A stretch of DNA of 64,000 nucleotides from Halogeometricum limi (lineage in GTDB: Archaea; Halobacteriota; Halobacteria; Halobacteriales; Haloferacaceae). The translations under genes and the position numbers were made by a program. The stretch covers positions 248,001 to 312,000 of the forward strand of contig NZ_FOYS01000005.1 in NCBI RefSeq assembly GCF_900115785.1, read 5' to 3'. Below, piece after piece: positions 1-10,223 of this stretch. Within the stretch, counting starts at the first letter, position 1; each line of letters starts with the position of its first letter. The notes under the pieces were generated by a model. The model made no database searches. It was not told the DNA's origin and worked only from the letters and a program-made list of their open reading frames with translations.

Positions 1-1
1 C

Positions 2-949
2 CCGGAGTTCACGACGCGGCCGAACGAGGGGACGCTCTACGACGGGTACGGCGAGCCGAGAGCGTTCTCGACGTATCGGACGGACGCGTTCACGGAGTTC
101 GCTATCGAGGCGATAACGGAGCTTTCGGAGCCGTTCGTGCTCGTCGTCTCGTACCTCGAACCCCACGACCAGAACGACGCCGGGCGGTTCGTCGGACCGA
201 CGGGGGCCGCCGCGAGACACGAGACGAATCCGCACGTTCCCGACGACTTGGACGGCAGACCGGGCGACTGGTACGCCGAACTGCCGGATTACTACGCGAT
301 GGTCGAGCGAATCGACGAGTGCGTCGGTCGCCTGTTCGAGGCGTTAGAGCGCGAGACGTACCGCGAGTCGGTTCGGTGTTTCACCGCCGACCACGGCTGT
401 CACTTCGAGACGCGCCCCGGCGAGCATAAGCGAAGCTGTCACGAGTCGTCCATCCGCGTCCCGATGCTGTTCGAGGGGCCGGGGTTCGAACGACGCGGGC
501 CGGTGGAGGAACTCGTCTCTCTGATAGACGTCGCGCCGACCCTCCTGGACGCGGCCGGCGTGGGAGTGCCCTCGGAGATGGACGGAAAGAGTCTCCGACC
601 GCTCGTCGACGGAACGACCGAGACGTGGCGCGACGCCGTGTTCGTGCAGACGAGCGAGGCCGAAATCGGCCGGTCGATTCGAACCGAGCGCTGGAAACTC
701 GGCGTCGCCGCGCCGACGATGGCCGGGTGGCGCGGGGGGATGGGCGACGAACGGAGCGACCTGTACGTCGACCGCTACCTCTACGACCTCAAGTCGGACC
801 CCGAAGAACACGTCAACCTCGTCGGCCGCGCGGACTACCGCCCGAGAGCGGACGAACTCAGAGAGCGACTCGCGGCGTTCGTCGCCGACGTCGAGGACGA
901 CGACCCCGAGTTTCGAGCGTTCGAGAACCCCGGCTACCGCGAACTGTAG
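2..949 (+). CDS. Sulfatase / arylsulfatase family hydrolase, 5' end outside the window
   Basis: The reading frame is open from the first bases, so only the C-terminal part (about 315 residues) of an alkaline-phosphatase-superfamily sulfatase is present. It shows a metal-binding T-x-D-H-G motif (TADHGCHFE), then Lys and His in EHKRSCHESS and the conserved RVPMLFEGPG strand. The end carries the usual LYDLKSDPEEHVNLV motif of sulfatases. The N-terminal half with the formylglycine Cys/Ser site is missing, so substrate and activation cannot be judged. Haloarchaeal sulfatases of this type act on sulfated polysaccharides or related esters; the exact substrate is unknown. The family call is secure. 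Confidence 0.88.
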   Translation, partial: PEFTTRPNEGTLYDGYGEPRAFSTYRTDAFTEFAIEAITELSEPFVLVVSYLEPHDQNDAGRFVGPTGAAARHETNPHVPDDLDGRPGDWYAELPDYYAMVERIDECVGRLFEALERETYRESVRCFTADHGCHFETRPGEHKRSCHESSIRVPMLFEGPGFERRGPVEELVSLIDVAPTLLDAAGVGVPSEMDGKSLRPLVDGTTETWRDAVFVQTSEAEIGRSIRTERWKLGVAAPTMAGWRGGMGDERSDLYVDRYLYDLKSDPEEHVNLVGRADYRPRADELRERLAAFVADVEDDDPEFRAFENPGYREL

Positions 950-994
950 GGCGCACACGTCGACCGACGGAACGAGAGCCGGTTCGGTCGTCGG

Positions 995-1369
995 ATGCGA
1001 AACGCTATTCGGGACACGTCCTGTCCTCCGAGAGACGTGGGACGGAGTTTCGAGTTCTCGGGTGACTCGCTCAGTCGTCTCTTACGCCTGTCACAGATAG
1101 CCGTGCTCCTCGCCGTCCTCGTCGCCGTCGCCGTCACGACGGACGGCGTCGGCCGCACGGCGGTGGTCCTTCTCTTCGCCTCGCTCGTCGTCGCGACGGG
1201 AGTCGGATGGTGGCGGAAGCGAACCGGCCGCGACGGGTTCACGCATCTCGGGCGACTCGACGATATCACGTACGACCCGTTCGCGGACCCCGGGCAGGCC
1301 GCGAAACACCGCTGGAAGAGAGCGGTCTGTCGGCTTCCCGGGAGCGACGAAGACGACGACGGGGACTAA
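995..1369 (+). CDS. Small two-helix membrane protein, unknown function
   Basis: A 124-residue protein. Residues about 30-50 and 53-72 form two hydrophobic segments rich in Leu/Val/Ala, joined by a tight TTDGVGRTAV turn. A cytosolic C-terminal tail is charged and ends in a run of Asp. The pattern is that of a small integral membrane protein; I do not recognise a named family. It follows the sulfatase by 45 bp on the same strand, and its stop lies 18 bp from the stop of the convergent MFS gene. Function unknown. Confidence 0.6.
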   Translation: MRNAIRDTSCPPRDVGRSFEFSGDSLSRLLRLSQIAVLLAVLVAVAVTTDGVGRTAVVLLFASLVVATGVGWWRKRTGRDGFTHLGRLDDITYDPFADPGQAAKHRWKRAVCRLPGSDEDDDGD

Positions 1370-1387
1370 TCGGACGAACTGCCGGAG

Positions 1388-2581
1388 TCACGAGGACGTC
1401 GCCGTTCCGAGGCGGACCCACGCGACGCCGGTGACGAGCAACAATCCGACCAACGGGACGAACAGCAGTCGCATCGCCGCGGCGACGCTCGCCCCCTCGA
1501 TGACGAACCCCATCACCGCGGGGACGCCGGCGATACCGCACGAAGAGACGACGAGGCCGAGCGCGTTGACGGGTGCGCTGTGTTCCGGAGCGCTCTCGGT
1601 CGCGTAGGCCAGAAGCGTCGGGTAGAGGCCGGACAGCGAGAGCCCGATACAGAACACGCCGACGAGGAGGCCGAGTCCCGACGCGACGAGGAAGGTGTAC
1701 GCCGCCGAGAGCAGGCAGAGCGAACCGAGACCGAACGCGAGGGGGACGTAGCCGAACCGTTCGGACAGCGACCCCGCGACGAACCGTCCGGGAACGTACG
1801 CGGCCAAGAGGACGCTCAACGACACCGTCACCAGCGACGGTGCGAGTCGCCCCTCCGCGTACGTGGTGAGCCACGTGAAGAGGCCGCCCTCGACGCCGGT
1901 CGAGAGGAGGATGCCGGCCGCCATCACCAACACGGCCGGACTGCGAACGACCCGAGACAGACCGTCTATCGTGAGCGGTTCGTCGCCGCCGTCGACGGAC
2001 GGCGCGGGGAGATACCACACGAGGGCGGCGACTGGGAGGAAGGCGACGCCGAGTACGTAGTAGGCGAGTCGCCAGTTGGCAACCAAGAGGGCGGCGGCGA
2101 CGGCCAACGGACCGAGCGTCGCGCCGACGGCCCACATCATGTCGTAGTAGCCGAACAGCCGTCCTCGACGGCGAGGGTAGAGGTGGCTCAACAGCGGCCG
2201 GTCGCTCCCGCGGCCGATGCCGGCGAACGCGCCCCGGAGGACCAACGCGCCGAGAAACACCGAAAAAGAGGGGACGAGACCCATCGCGAAGACGCCGACG
2301 CCGGTTCCGACGACGCCGACCAAGAGGAGTCGGCGCGTGTCGAGTCTGCCCGCGACGGCCCCGACGGCGGCGACGAAGACGAGAAATCCGATAGTTCCCG
2401 CAGGGGCGACGAGTCCCAACTGCCACTCGGGCGTCCCGAAACTCTCGCGCAACGAGGGGATGACCGCGCCCTGAATCTGTAGCGTGGCCCCTTCGAGTGC
2501 GGCGAACGAGAACACGACCAGCGTCCACCAGCGACGACTGTCGTGCTCTCGTGCAGTCTCGCCGTCGGTGACCGTCTCCAT
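1388..2581 (-). CDS. MFS transporter
   Basis: A major facilitator protein of about 397 residues with roughly 12 hydrophobic segments and the G-x-L-x-D-R-x-x-R-R-type loop 2-3 motif (AGRLDTRRLLLVG). I chose the ATG at 2581 (METVTDGE...) over a GTG 18 bp upstream because it leaves room for a promoter in the 60-bp divergent spacer. The neighbour across that spacer is a TrmB-type regulator, which suggests that the regulator controls this transporter. The substrate cannot be read from sequence; similarity in layout is to sugar-phosphate/oxalate-type MFS carriers. Confidence 0.85.
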   Translation of the reverse strand: METVTDGETAREHDSRRWWTLVVFSFAALEGATLQIQGAVIPSLRESFGTPEWQLGLVAPAGTIGFLVFVAAVGAVAGRLDTRRLLLVGVVGTGVGVFAMGLVPSFSVFLGALVLRGAFAGIGRGSDRPLLSHLYPRRRGRLFGYYDMMWAVGATLGPLAVAAALLVANWRLAYYVLGVAFLPVAALVWYLPAPSVDGGDEPLTIDGLSRVVRSPAVLVMAAGILLSTGVEGGLFTWLTTYAEGRLAPSLVTVSLSVLLAAYVPGRFVAGSLSERFGYVPLAFGLGSLCLLSAAYTFLVASGLGLLVGVFCIGLSLSGLYPTLLAYATESAPEHSAPVNALGLVVSSCGIAGVPAVMGFVIEGASVAAAMRLLFVPLVGLLLVTGVAWVRLGTATSS

Positions 2582-2641
2582 GCGCCGACCACGACGCACC
2601 GACGGAAAAATATTTTGTAGTTAGTCGTATAATCTTCGTCC
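2582..2641. promoter_or_regulatory. Divergent promoter between MFS transporter and TrmB regulator
   Basis: A 60-bp spacer between two divergent starts. It holds an AT-rich block (AAAAATATTTTG, from about 2606) and GTATAATC (about 2627-2634). These can serve as TATA elements for the two directions, giving very short or absent leaders. Shared space makes co-regulation by the adjacent TrmB protein likely; no clear palindrome is visible. Confidence 0.5.
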
Positions 2642-3736
2642 ATGGCAGAGGACAGTCTGCGTGACCACCTCGTCTCTTTCGGCCTCTCGGCGAAGGAGGC
2701 GGAGGCGTACCTCGCCATTCTGGAGTCCGGCGAGGCGACGACGGGTGACGTCTCCCGTTCGGCGGGCGTCTCGCAGGGGTACGTCTACGAACTCGCGGCC
2801 GAACTGGCCGACCGGGGGCTGATAACCGTCGACGAGGCGGCCAGTCCGACGCTCCTCCGCGCGCGTCCGCCGGGTGAGGCGGTCGGCACGTTCACCGACC
2901 GACTCGACCGGATGGAGTCCGAGATAGCGACCCGATTTCGGCAGTCCGACGCGGGCGAACCGGCGGTCGAAATCGTCCACTCGCGAGCGACGGTCAGAAA
3001 GCGCATCGTTCGCACCCTCGAACGCGCCCGGCGCGACGTGATACTGACGCTCCCGGCCACCGAGTTCGAACACGTGCGCGAGTCGCTCTCGGAGGCCAGA
3101 GCGCGCGGCGTCGCCGTCTATCTCCAACTCGTCGCGCCCGTGGACCGCGTCGCGGACGACGTGGAGTGGGACCGGTACGCCACCGTCGCGGAGACGTGGG
3201 ACGCCCGGCCGCCGGTCACCGTCGTCGCCGACGAGGAGACGGGCGTAATGGGGTCGCACAGCATCCTCTCGGGCCGTCACGGTTCGGCGTACGCGCTCGT
3301 GTTCTCGCAGCGAGACATCGCGGGTGGCTTCTTCGGGAACGCCATCAGTAACTTCTGGCCGATGGGGGAGGTACTGCACGTCGCCGACCCCGACCCGCTT
3401 CCGGCGACGTACGACCACGTCCGAACCGCCGTCACGAACGCGGCACTGCACGAGGCGGCCGGTCGGTCGCTCCTCGCGGACGTGACGGTGCGAGCGGTGG
3501 GCACCGAGGAGACGACGACGTACGAACGCGTCCCCGTCGTCGCCGTCCGGCAGAACCTCGTCGGCGACCCGACGAACGAGTTCCCCATCGAGAACAGTCT
3601 GGTGTTCGAGACGCCGGACGGTCGAATCGCCGCGGGCGGGAACGACGGGAGTCTGCAACCGTTCTACGAGGGGTACGCGGCGGAGTCGGTGACGCTGTAC
3701 GACGCCGGGTCCGCCGGGGATACGACGTCGCCGTGA
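2642..3736 (+). CDS. TrmB family transcriptional regulator
   Basis: A 364-residue protein. Residues about 8-75 form the TrmB winged helix-turn-helix (FGLSAKEAEAYLAILESGEATTGDVS... then YVYELAAELADRGLI). This is followed by a long effector-binding domain with the TrmB signature EIVHSRATVRKRIVRTLERARRDVILTLP in the phospholipase-D-like fold. TrmB proteins bind sugars and repress or activate transport and central-carbon genes. The divergent MFS gene is the probable target. Length and domain order fit intact members of the family. Confidence 0.9.
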   Translation: MAEDSLRDHLVSFGLSAKEAEAYLAILESGEATTGDVSRSAGVSQGYVYELAAELADRGLITVDEAASPTLLRARPPGEAVGTFTDRLDRMESEIATRFRQSDAGEPAVEIVHSRATVRKRIVRTLERARRDVILTLPATEFEHVRESLSEARARGVAVYLQLVAPVDRVADDVEWDRYATVAETWDARPPVTVVADEETGVMGSHSILSGRHGSAYALVFSQRDIAGGFFGNAISNFWPMGEVLHVADPDPLPATYDHVRTAVTNAALHEAAGRSLLADVTVRAVGTEETTTYERVPVVAVRQNLVGDPTNEFPIENSLVFETPDGRIAAGGNDGSLQPFYEGYAAESVTLYDAGSAGDTTSP

Positions 3737-3763
3737 ATCCGAACGGACGCCCGTCCCGTCGCC

Positions 3764-4498
3764 TCAGAGCCGAACGTCTTCGCCGTCGTCGGGGACGAGA
3801 ACGTCGTCGACGGCCGACCGTAACTCCTCGCGCGTGAGCAGACAGTGGTTGATGGCCTCCATGTGGACGGCGAGTACCGTCGCGTCCGTCGACGAACGGA
3901 CCGCGGCGACGTCGTCTTCGGCCATCGTGATGGGATCACCTTCGAGGAACTGCGCCGCACCGGCGTTGAGCACGACGGCATCGAGGTCGTAGCTGTCCAG
4001 CGTCCGTTCCACGTCGTCGCACCAGACGGTGTCGCCCGCGAGGTAGACACTCGCTCCGGCCTCGAAGACGAATCCGGAGACGGGCCCCATCCGCTCGGCC
4101 AACTCGCCGTGTCCGTGACGGCCGGGCGTCCGTCGAATCGTGACTCCCTCGAACGCCGTCTCGTCGTCGACGGGTCGAACGTCGGTGAATTCCTCCTCGA
4201 CGAAGGCATCCGCCTCCTCGGGTTGGCAGAACAGCGGAACGTCGTCTGCGAGTTCCGCTTTCGCCGCCTCGTCGAAGTGGTCCGGGTGGCGGTGCGTGAC
4301 GACGACGGCGTCGTACGTCAGGTCGACGTCCGGCAACGGGACGAGCGGGTTGTCTCGCTGGTTCGGCGTGTTCTCTATCGGTGGCATGTCGCCCGGCGCG
4401 CCGAGCATCGGGTCGACGAGGAACGTCGTGTCGGCGGCGGCGAGGAGGAGCGTGGCGTGGCGGACGAGACGGATGCTGGCGTCTGTGGTCGTCGGCAT
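3764..4498 (-). CDS. MBL-fold metal-dependent hydrolase (UlaG/YcjG-like)
   Basis: A 244-residue metallo-beta-lactamase-fold protein. It starts with the RHATLLLAAADTTFLVDPML strand typical of L-ascorbate-6-phosphate lactonase-like (UlaG) proteins. The metal motif HxHxDH appears as THRHPDHFDE at about residues 69-77. Further ligands are in the RHGHGE and LAGDTVW segments. Such proteins cleave lactones, phosphodiesters or thioesters; the substrate here is unknown. It converges with the TrmB gene (27 bp between stops). Confidence 0.85.
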   Translation of the reverse strand: MPTTTDASIRLVRHATLLLAAADTTFLVDPMLGAPGDMPPIENTPNQRDNPLVPLPDVDLTYDAVVVTHRHPDHFDEAAKAELADDVPLFCQPEEADAFVEEEFTDVRPVDDETAFEGVTIRRTPGRHGHGELAERMGPVSGFVFEAGASVYLAGDTVWCDDVERTLDSYDLDAVVLNAGAAQFLEGDPITMAEDDVAAVRSSTDATVLAVHMEAINHCLLTREELRSAVDDVLVPDDGEDVRL

Positions 4499-4602
4499 AC
4501 CCCGATAGTCGAACCGAGCGGACTTGTTCGTTTAGTCGTCGGCACGGTAGACGACCGGGCGGGGACGTCCAAGCGGGCCGAAAGAAGAGACGTGCGGCCG
4601 CC

Positions 4603-7251
4603 CTACCGCCGGAGAAAACCCAACAGTTCGTAGTCGTGGTCGGGCGTGTACTGACGGAACAGCAGGCTGTTCGTCAGCACCGACACGGACGAGAACGCCA
4701 TCGCTCCCGCCGCGAGGACGGGTTGGAGGAGTCCCAGCGAGGCGAGCGGAATCATCGCCGTGTTGTAGCCGAGCGCCCAGAAGAGGTTCTGTTTTATCTT
4801 CTGGAGCGTGCCGTCGGAGATACGGATTGCCTTGACGACGTCCTGCGGGTCGTCGCGCATGAGCGTCACGTCCGCGGCTTCGATGGCCACGTCGGTCCCA
4901 CTGCCGATGGCGCACCCCACGTACGCGACGGCGAGGGCGGGCGCGTCGTTCACGCCGTCGCCGACCATCATCGCCTTCGAGCCGTCGGCCTGAATCTCCT
5001 CGACGGCGTCGGATTTGTCCTCGGGCAGGACCTCCGCGCGGACGTTCTCGGGGTCGATGCCGACCTGTTCGGCGACGGCGCGGGCGGTTCGCTCGTTGTC
5101 GCCGGTGAGCATCATCACCTCGACGCCGCGCTCTCGAAGCGCGGCGACGGCGTCTTTCGCGCTCTCTTTGACCGTGTCCGCGTCGGCGACGACGCCGAGG
5201 AGTTCGCCCTGCGCGCCGTCCGAACCGGCCCGCGCGACGAGCATCGCCGTCTTGCCCTCGTTCTCAAGTCGCTCCATCGTCGATTCGGCGGACGAGGGGT
5301 CGATGCCCTCGTCGCGCAGGAGTTTGCGGTTGCCGACGAGTATCTCGTCACCCTCGACGGTGGCGCGGATGCCGTGCCCCGGGACGTTCTCGAACTCGGT
5401 GGCCTCCGGGACGTCGATACCGCGTTCTTCCGCGCCCTCGACGATGGCGCGAGCGAGGGGGTGCTCGCTGCCGGACTCGGCGCTGGCGGCGAGTCTGAGC
5501 ACTTCGGACTCGTCTGCGCGTTCGCGCGTCGCGACGGCGCCGCCGTCGGACCGCGGGTCCGACGCGTTCGCACTCGCGTCGTTCGTCCGGCCTCCGTCCG
5601 TCACCGCGTCGCCTGCGGCGTCGAACGTCACCACGTCGGTGAGCGTCATCTCGCCTCTCGTGAGGGTACCCGTCTTGTCGAAGACGACGGTGTCGACGTC
5701 CTTCGCGCGTTCGAGGACGTCACCGCCCTTGAACAGCACGCCGTTCTGCGCGCCGATGGTCGTTCCGACCATCGTCGCCGCGGGCGTCGCCAGACCCAGC
5801 GCACAGGGGCAGGCGATGAGCACCGACGACGCGAAGACGACGACGGCGAACTCGAACGCCGAGAGCGCCGCGGGGCCGCCGCCGACGAGTCCCCAGAGCG
5901 GAAGCGACCCGACGAATCCGGCGAGCGTCTGGGGGAACAGATACCAGACGGCACCCCAGAAGAGGGCGTTGAGGATGACGACGGGGACGAAGTACGCGGA
6001 GATTCGGTCCGCGAGGTTCTGAATCTCGGGTTGCCGCGACTGCGCCTCCTTGACGGTCTGGACGATCTGCTGGAGGGCGGTGTCCTTTCCAACCTTCGTC
6101 GCTTCGACGACGAGGACGCCGTTCTCGTTGATGGTCGAACCGACGACTTCGTCGCCCGGTTCCTTCTCGACGGGGACGGACTCGCCGGTGACCATCGACT
6201 CGTCGACGGCGGACTGACCCTCGCGGACGACACCGTCGGTGGGAATCTGCTCGCCGGGGCGAACCTTCATCCGGTCGCCGACGTCGACGTCTTCGATGGC
6301 GACCTCACGCTCGGTTCCGTCCTCGTCGACGAGCGTCGCGGTGTCCGCCTCCATCTCGAGGAGGGTGCGAAGCGCCTCGCTTGCCTGCCCCTTCGACCGG
6401 GCTTCGAGGTAGTTCCCCAGCGTGATGAACACGAGGATGAGAGCGGCCGTGTCGAAGTACAGGCCCTCGCTCGCGAGGAGTCCCAGGAGGACGACCAGCG
6501 AGTAGAGGTACGCCGTGGACGACCCGAGGGCGATGAGCACGTCCATGTTCGCCGTCCGGTTCTTCACGAGCGCTTTGTAGGAGTTGACGTAGAACGGACG
6601 GCCCAGCACGAACTGCACGGGCGTCGCCAGGAGGAACTCCACCCACCCGAACTCGACGCCGAGGATTCGGTCGGGGAGGACGGTGCCGCCCAAGAGGAGC
6701 TTATCGACGATGAAGAAAAGCAACGGAGCCGAGAGCGCCGCCCCGAACAGCGTGAGGCGGAGTTGCTTGCGAATCTCGGCCGTTCGGGCGGCGTCGCGTT
6801 TGTCTTCCGCGGACTCCTCGGTGCCGTCGTCCTCGCGAACGGGCGAGTAGCCCGCGTCCTCGATTGCGGCGTACAGGTCCGAGAGCGTCGCTTCCGCGGG
6901 GTTGTACCGGACCTGCGCCTCGTCGGTGGCGAAGTTGACGTCCGCCGAGACGACGCCCGGCGTCCGTTCGAGTGCGCTCTGGACCGAGTCCGAGCAGTTC
7001 GAACACGACATGTCCGTGATGGCCACCGTCGTCGTCTCCGCGACGGGGTCGTAGCCGGCGTCGTCGATGGCGGCGTAGATATCGCCCAGCGAGACGCGTT
7101 CGGGGTCGTACTCGACTGACCCCTCGTCGGTTGCGAAGTTGACGTTCGCCTCCCTGACGCCGTCGAGACGCTCTACGGCCTCGCTCACCGTCTGCGAACA
7201 GTTCGCGCAACTCATCCCTTGCACGTCGATACGGCTTTTTCGCATACTCAT
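4603..7251 (-). CDS. copA: Copper-translocating P-type ATPase (P1B-1)
   Basis: An export pump of about 882 residues. Two N-terminal heavy-metal-associated domains carry GMSCANC and DMSCSNC motifs. They are followed by eight expected membrane helices with the CPC metal-transport motif ([13 protein letters not shown]), the phosphorylation motif DKTGTLT, TGDN, and the hinge [17 protein letters not shown] plus CPC identifies Cu+ as the likely cargo. A Thr/Asp/Ser-rich insertion with [14 protein letters not shown] lies just after the phosphorylation site. I start at the ATG giving [10 protein letters not shown]; the longer N-terminal extension (MNGEPVLAP) adds nothing conserved. No metallochaperone gene is next to it. 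Confidence 0.93.
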   Translation of the reverse strand: MSMRKSRIDVQGMSCANCSQTVSEAVERLDGVREANVNFATDEGSVEYDPERVSLGDIYAAIDDAGYDPVAETTTVAITDMSCSNCSDSVQSALERTPGVVSADVNFATDEAQVRYNPAEATLSDLYAAIEDAGYSPVREDDGTEESAEDKRDAARTAEIRKQLRLTLFGAALSAPLLFFIVDKLLLGGTVLPDRILGVEFGWVEFLLATPVQFVLGRPFYVNSYKALVKNRTANMDVLIALGSSTAYLYSLVVLLGLLASEGLYFDTAALILVFITLGNYLEARSKGQASEALRTLLEMEADTATLVDEDGTEREVAIEDVDVGDRMKVRPGEQIPTDGVVREGQSAVDESMVTGESVPVEKEPGDEVVGSTINENGVLVVEATKVGKDTALQQIVQTVKEAQSRQPEIQNLADRISAYFVPVVILNALFWGAVWYLFPQTLAGFVGSLPLWGLVGGGPAALSAFEFAVVVFASSVLIACPCALGLATPAATMVGTTIGAQNGVLFKGGDVLERAKDVDTVVFDKTGTLTRGEMTLTDVVTFDAAGDAVTDGGRTNDASANASDPRSDGGAVATRERADESEVLRLAASAESGSEHPLARAIVEGAEERGIDVPEATEFENVPGHGIRATVEGDEILVGNRKLLRDEGIDPSSAESTMERLENEGKTAMLVARAGSDGAQGELLGVVADADTVKESAKDAVAALRERGVEVMMLTGDNERTARAVAEQVGIDPENVRAEVLPEDKSDAVEEIQADGSKAMMVGDGVNDAPALAVAYVGCAIGSGTDVAIEAADVTLMRDDPQDVVKAIRISDGTLQKIKQNLFWALGYNTAMIPLASLGLLQPVLAAGAMAFSSVSVLTNSLLFRQYTPDHDYELLGFLRR

Positions 7252-7487
7252 TGGTGCTAGTACGGGTTCCCCATTCAACCGACTTTCCCTTTCGGACGTG
7301 AAGCGAGAGACGCACGATATCTTCGATTCGAAAGTCGTGGCTTCGGAAGAGTGCGAAACGGAACGGTCGGTCGTCCGTCTCAGGTCGCGAGAGCATCCAT
7401 CGCTGGAGGAGTGTCGTGAGTCACCGGAACCTCCGGACGGAGCGGCGATAGATGTTTATTGCTCGACCAGTCGTATCGGCTACCCTC

Positions 7488-9014
7488 ATGTGGCAGCGAA
7501 ACGTCGCGAGGGCGGTGGTGGTGCTGGTGGTGATTCTCGTTCTGTTCGGCGCTGCCGCGCCGTCTGCCGTCGCCCAGTCGTATCCGCCGTGGGGCGACTA
7601 CTGCGCGGCCGTCATCGCCGACCAGAAGGCCGAGCAGGCGGAGTTGAACGACCTCATCGAGAAGAGTAACGCGCTCACTCAGGCGAAAGCCGAGGAGATG
7701 AGTCTGGAGGGTGCGCCCGACGACCTCTCGATAATCGCGTGGGTGGCCGCACAGTCGAAGGCCGCGAGCGAGAAGTACGACGCCGATATCGAGGCCACAC
7801 AGGCGGAGATACGGGAGACGTCCGCCGAACTCACCGCCATCAACAGCGAACTCGGCGACTGCCAGTCGGAGTACCACGAACGCCTCAGAGCGGGCGCGTT
7901 CGACGGACCGGGCGAGCCTCCGGTCTACGAGCGGACCGGTTCGGCCACGGAGGCGGGAGACGTCGCTCCCGAGTCGTCGAGCGAACCCGACGTCGCCGAC
8001 GAGACCGGCGACTCACCCGCGAGCGACGGCCCGCCCGCATCGGAGCGCCCGGAGTCGGGCGAGGATGACGAGACTCTTGCACCCGTTTCGAGCGACGACC
8101 CGCCCGCGGACGGAGACGATGCGGCGAGTGGCGAGAGCGGACCGGCCGACGCTGTCGGCGAGAACGACGCTGTCTCCGACGAGACGGGAGCGGCGGTCAC
8201 GGGAGGCGACGCTGTCTCCGGCGGGGCCACCGCGAGCGGCGAACCGCCGGCCGAAGAGACGCCGCCGGCGGGGTTCAGGTACGACGAAGAGGGGAAACTG
8301 GTTCTCATCGGGACGGCGACGTACGTCGCCGCCCGCGGCGGAACGAGCGCCTACCAGCGGATGAGAAAGAAAGAGAAGACGGCGTCGGTGACTCAGGCGG
8401 TCCTCGCGGAGGCGTCCGCGAACCCGACGGAGACGACGCGGACGGTCGTCGACTCGGCGAGCGACGTCGTGAGTCCGATAGACGACGCGACAGACCTCGG
8501 CGACGGCGCGGTGAAAGAACTAGAGCAGAGCGCGGCAGAGTCGCGACCGACCGCGAAGCCGAACGCGACGAAACCCGCGGTCACGAAACCGGTCGTGACG
8601 AAGCCTCGCGTCTCGAAACCGTACGCCACGAAGCCGTCGTCGCCGAAGTTGTCCGTACAGAAACCACCCGCGGCCCCCGTCGCGAACGCGTCGGCCGCCA
8701 CGAAACTGAAGTTCGCCGCCGGGGCGAACAAGGTCCTCAAACCCATCGCGAAAGTTACCGGACCGCTCGGGCGGGTCGTGAGCGCGACGGACGTCGCAAC
8801 GGCGTACTACGAGGACGGCCGGACGTGGGGAGAGCACACCTCGAAGGCGTCGGGGAAGGCGCTCGGTGGGATGGCCGGTGCCGCGATAGGTGCCGCCGTC
8901 CTCGCTCCGCTCGGACCGTTCGGACTCGCCGTCGGTGCCGTCGCGGGCGGGATAATCGGTGAGACCGTCGGCGAGGGACTCGGCGGTGCGCTGTGGAACA
9001 CCTTCGGAAAGTAA
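7488..9014 (+). CDS. Large secreted protein with coiled-coil head, KP-repeat linker and C-terminal glycine-zipper membrane domain; function unknown
   Basis: About 508 residues from the ATG at 7488 (MWQRNVARAV...), chosen because it begins a clean Sec signal peptide ending near AVAQS; a TTTATTG box lies 33 bp upstream. The mature N-terminus has a Cys pair (GDYCAAV and LGDCQSEY) flanking a Glu/Lys/Ala-rich coiled coil. Next comes an acidic low-complexity linker, a short hydrophobic stretch (KLVLIGTATYVAARGG), then a run of TKPxV-type repeats at about residues 350-390. The C-terminal 60 residues form a Gly-xxx-Gly zipper (GMAGAAIGAAVLAPLGPFGL, VGAVAGGIIGE) that could insert in or span a membrane. 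I know no characterised family. Candidates are a surface structural protein or a pore-forming/toxin-like protein. Confidence 0.7.
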   Translation: MWQRNVARAVVVLVVILVLFGAAAPSAVAQSYPPWGDYCAAVIADQKAEQAELNDLIEKSNALTQAKAEEMSLEGAPDDLSIIAWVAAQSKAASEKYDADIEATQAEIRETSAELTAINSELGDCQSEYHERLRAGAFDGPGEPPVYERTGSATEAGDVAPESSSEPDVADETGDSPASDGPPASERPESGEDDETLAPVSSDDPPADGDDAASGESGPADAVGENDAVSDETGAAVTGGDAVSGGATASGEPPAEETPPAGFRYDEEGKLVLIGTATYVAARGGTSAYQRMRKKEKTASVTQAVLAEASANPTETTRTVVDSASDVVSPIDDATDLGDGAVKELEQSAAESRPTAKPNATKPAVTKPVVTKPRVSKPYATKPSSPKLSVQKPPAAPVANASAATKLKFAAGANKVLKPIAKVTGPLGRVVSATDVATAYYEDGRTWGEHTSKASGKALGGMAGAAIGAAVLAPLGPFGLAVGAVAGGIIGETVGEGLGGALWNTFGK

Positions 9015-9032
9015 CGGGGGTCTACTGCGGGG

Positions 9033-10223
9033 TCACCACTGCCACTCCTCGCGCGGGTCGACACTGTCTTCCGCGCGGTCGAAGACGTGTTCGCCGTCGA
9101 CGAAGACGTGCTGTGCGGTCGTGTCGAACTGGTAGAACGGGCCGTCCCAGACGACCACGTCGGCGTCGGTGCCCTCCGCGAGCGTTCCGACGCGGTCCTC
9201 GATACCGAGAATCTCGGCGGGGTTACGCGTCACGACGTCGAGTGCCGCCTCCTCGGGGAGTCCCTCGCGGACGGCGAGACCGACGCAGACGTCAAGGTAT
9301 CGCTGCGGGACGACGGGCGCGTCCGTCTGGATGGCGACTTTCACTCCCTCCTCGTGCAGGATGCCGGGCGTCTCGAACGTGATGTTGCGGAGTTCGTACT
9401 TCGCGCCGGAGTACAACGACGGTCCGCAGACGGCGGGCACGTCGCGTTCGACGAACTCGTCCGCGACGAGGTGGCCCTCGGTCGCGTGTTCGATAGAGAG
9501 GTCCTCGATGCCGAACTCGTCGGCGATGCGGAACACGGTGACGATGTCGTCGGCGCGGTGAGCATGAACGCGGAGTGGGAGGTCACCCTCGACGACGCGA
9601 GCGAGGTTCTCCATGCCGAGGTCGCGGTCGAACGGGTCGCCGTTCTCGCGGGCGTGGTCGCGTTTCTCGACGTAGTCTTCGGCCTCCATCAACGCCTGTC
9701 GGAGCGTCGCCGCGACGCCCGGCCGCGTCGACGGTTGGCGGTCCTTTCGCTCCCCGTGGAAGCGCTTCGGGTTCTCCCCCATCGCGGCTTTCATCCCGTC
9801 CTCGCGGACGAGCATGCGGTCTGCGACGTCGCCGTAGGTCTTCATCGAACAGATGACACCGCCGACGACGTTGCCCGACCCCATCCGGGCGGAGACGGTG
9901 GTGACGCCGTTCTGGAAGGCGTACTTCAATTCCTCGTCTCGGGGGTGAAAACCGTCGAGGGCGTTGACGTGCGGCGTGACGGGGTCTGTCCCCTCATTCA
10001 CGTCGCCGTCTTCGGGTTCGCCCCACTCGGCCATGCCGGCGTGACTGTGCGCCTCGACGAGTCCGGGCGTGACCGGCGCGCCGCCGACGTCTATCTCCGT
10101 CGCGTCCGCGGGGGCGTCCACGTCGCCCACCGCCGCGATGGTTCCGCCTTCGACGAGGAGGTCACCGTCGATGGTCCCGCGGTCCGTCGCGGTGTGGAGC
10201 GTCGCGTTGCGAATGACGTACAT
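9033..10223 (-). CDS. Amidohydrolase (imidazolonepropionase-like)
   Basis: A 396-residue cytosolic amidohydrolase of the HutI/imidazolonepropionase-like branch. The N-terminal beta-sandwich (MYVIRNATLHTATDRGTIDG) leads to the metal ligands H59 and H61 in VEAHSHAGM. Later ligands are in RVHAHRADD and SIEHATEGH, and the catalytic Asp is in AIQTDAPVVPQ. The C-terminal sandwich ends GTLAEGTDADVVVWDG. Full length for the family. The substrate is not known. It converges with the secreted-protein gene (18 bp). Confidence 0.9.
   Translation of the reverse strand: MYVIRNATLHTATDRGTIDGDLLVEGGTIAAVGDVDAPADATEIDVGGAPVTPGLVEAHSHAGMAEWGEPEDGDVNEGTDPVTPHVNALDGFHPRDEELKYAFQNGVTTVSARMGSGNVVGGVICSMKTYGDVADRMLVREDGMKAAMGENPKRFHGERKDRQPSTRPGVAATLRQALMEAEDYVEKRDHARENGDPFDRDLGMENLARVVEGDLPLRVHAHRADDIVTVFRIADEFGIEDLSIEHATEGHLVADEFVERDVPAVCGPSLYSGAKYELRNITFETPGILHEEGVKVAIQTDAPVVPQRYLDVCVGLAVREGLPEEAALDVVTRNPAEILGIEDRVGTLAEGTDADVVVWDGPFYQFDTTAQHVFVDGEHVFDRAEDSVDPREEWQW

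Noticed and set aside
4381-7119. 912-codon open frame antisense to the copper ATPase
   Set aside because: Antisense shadow caused by GC-rich codons; the minus-strand ATPase has all family motifs.
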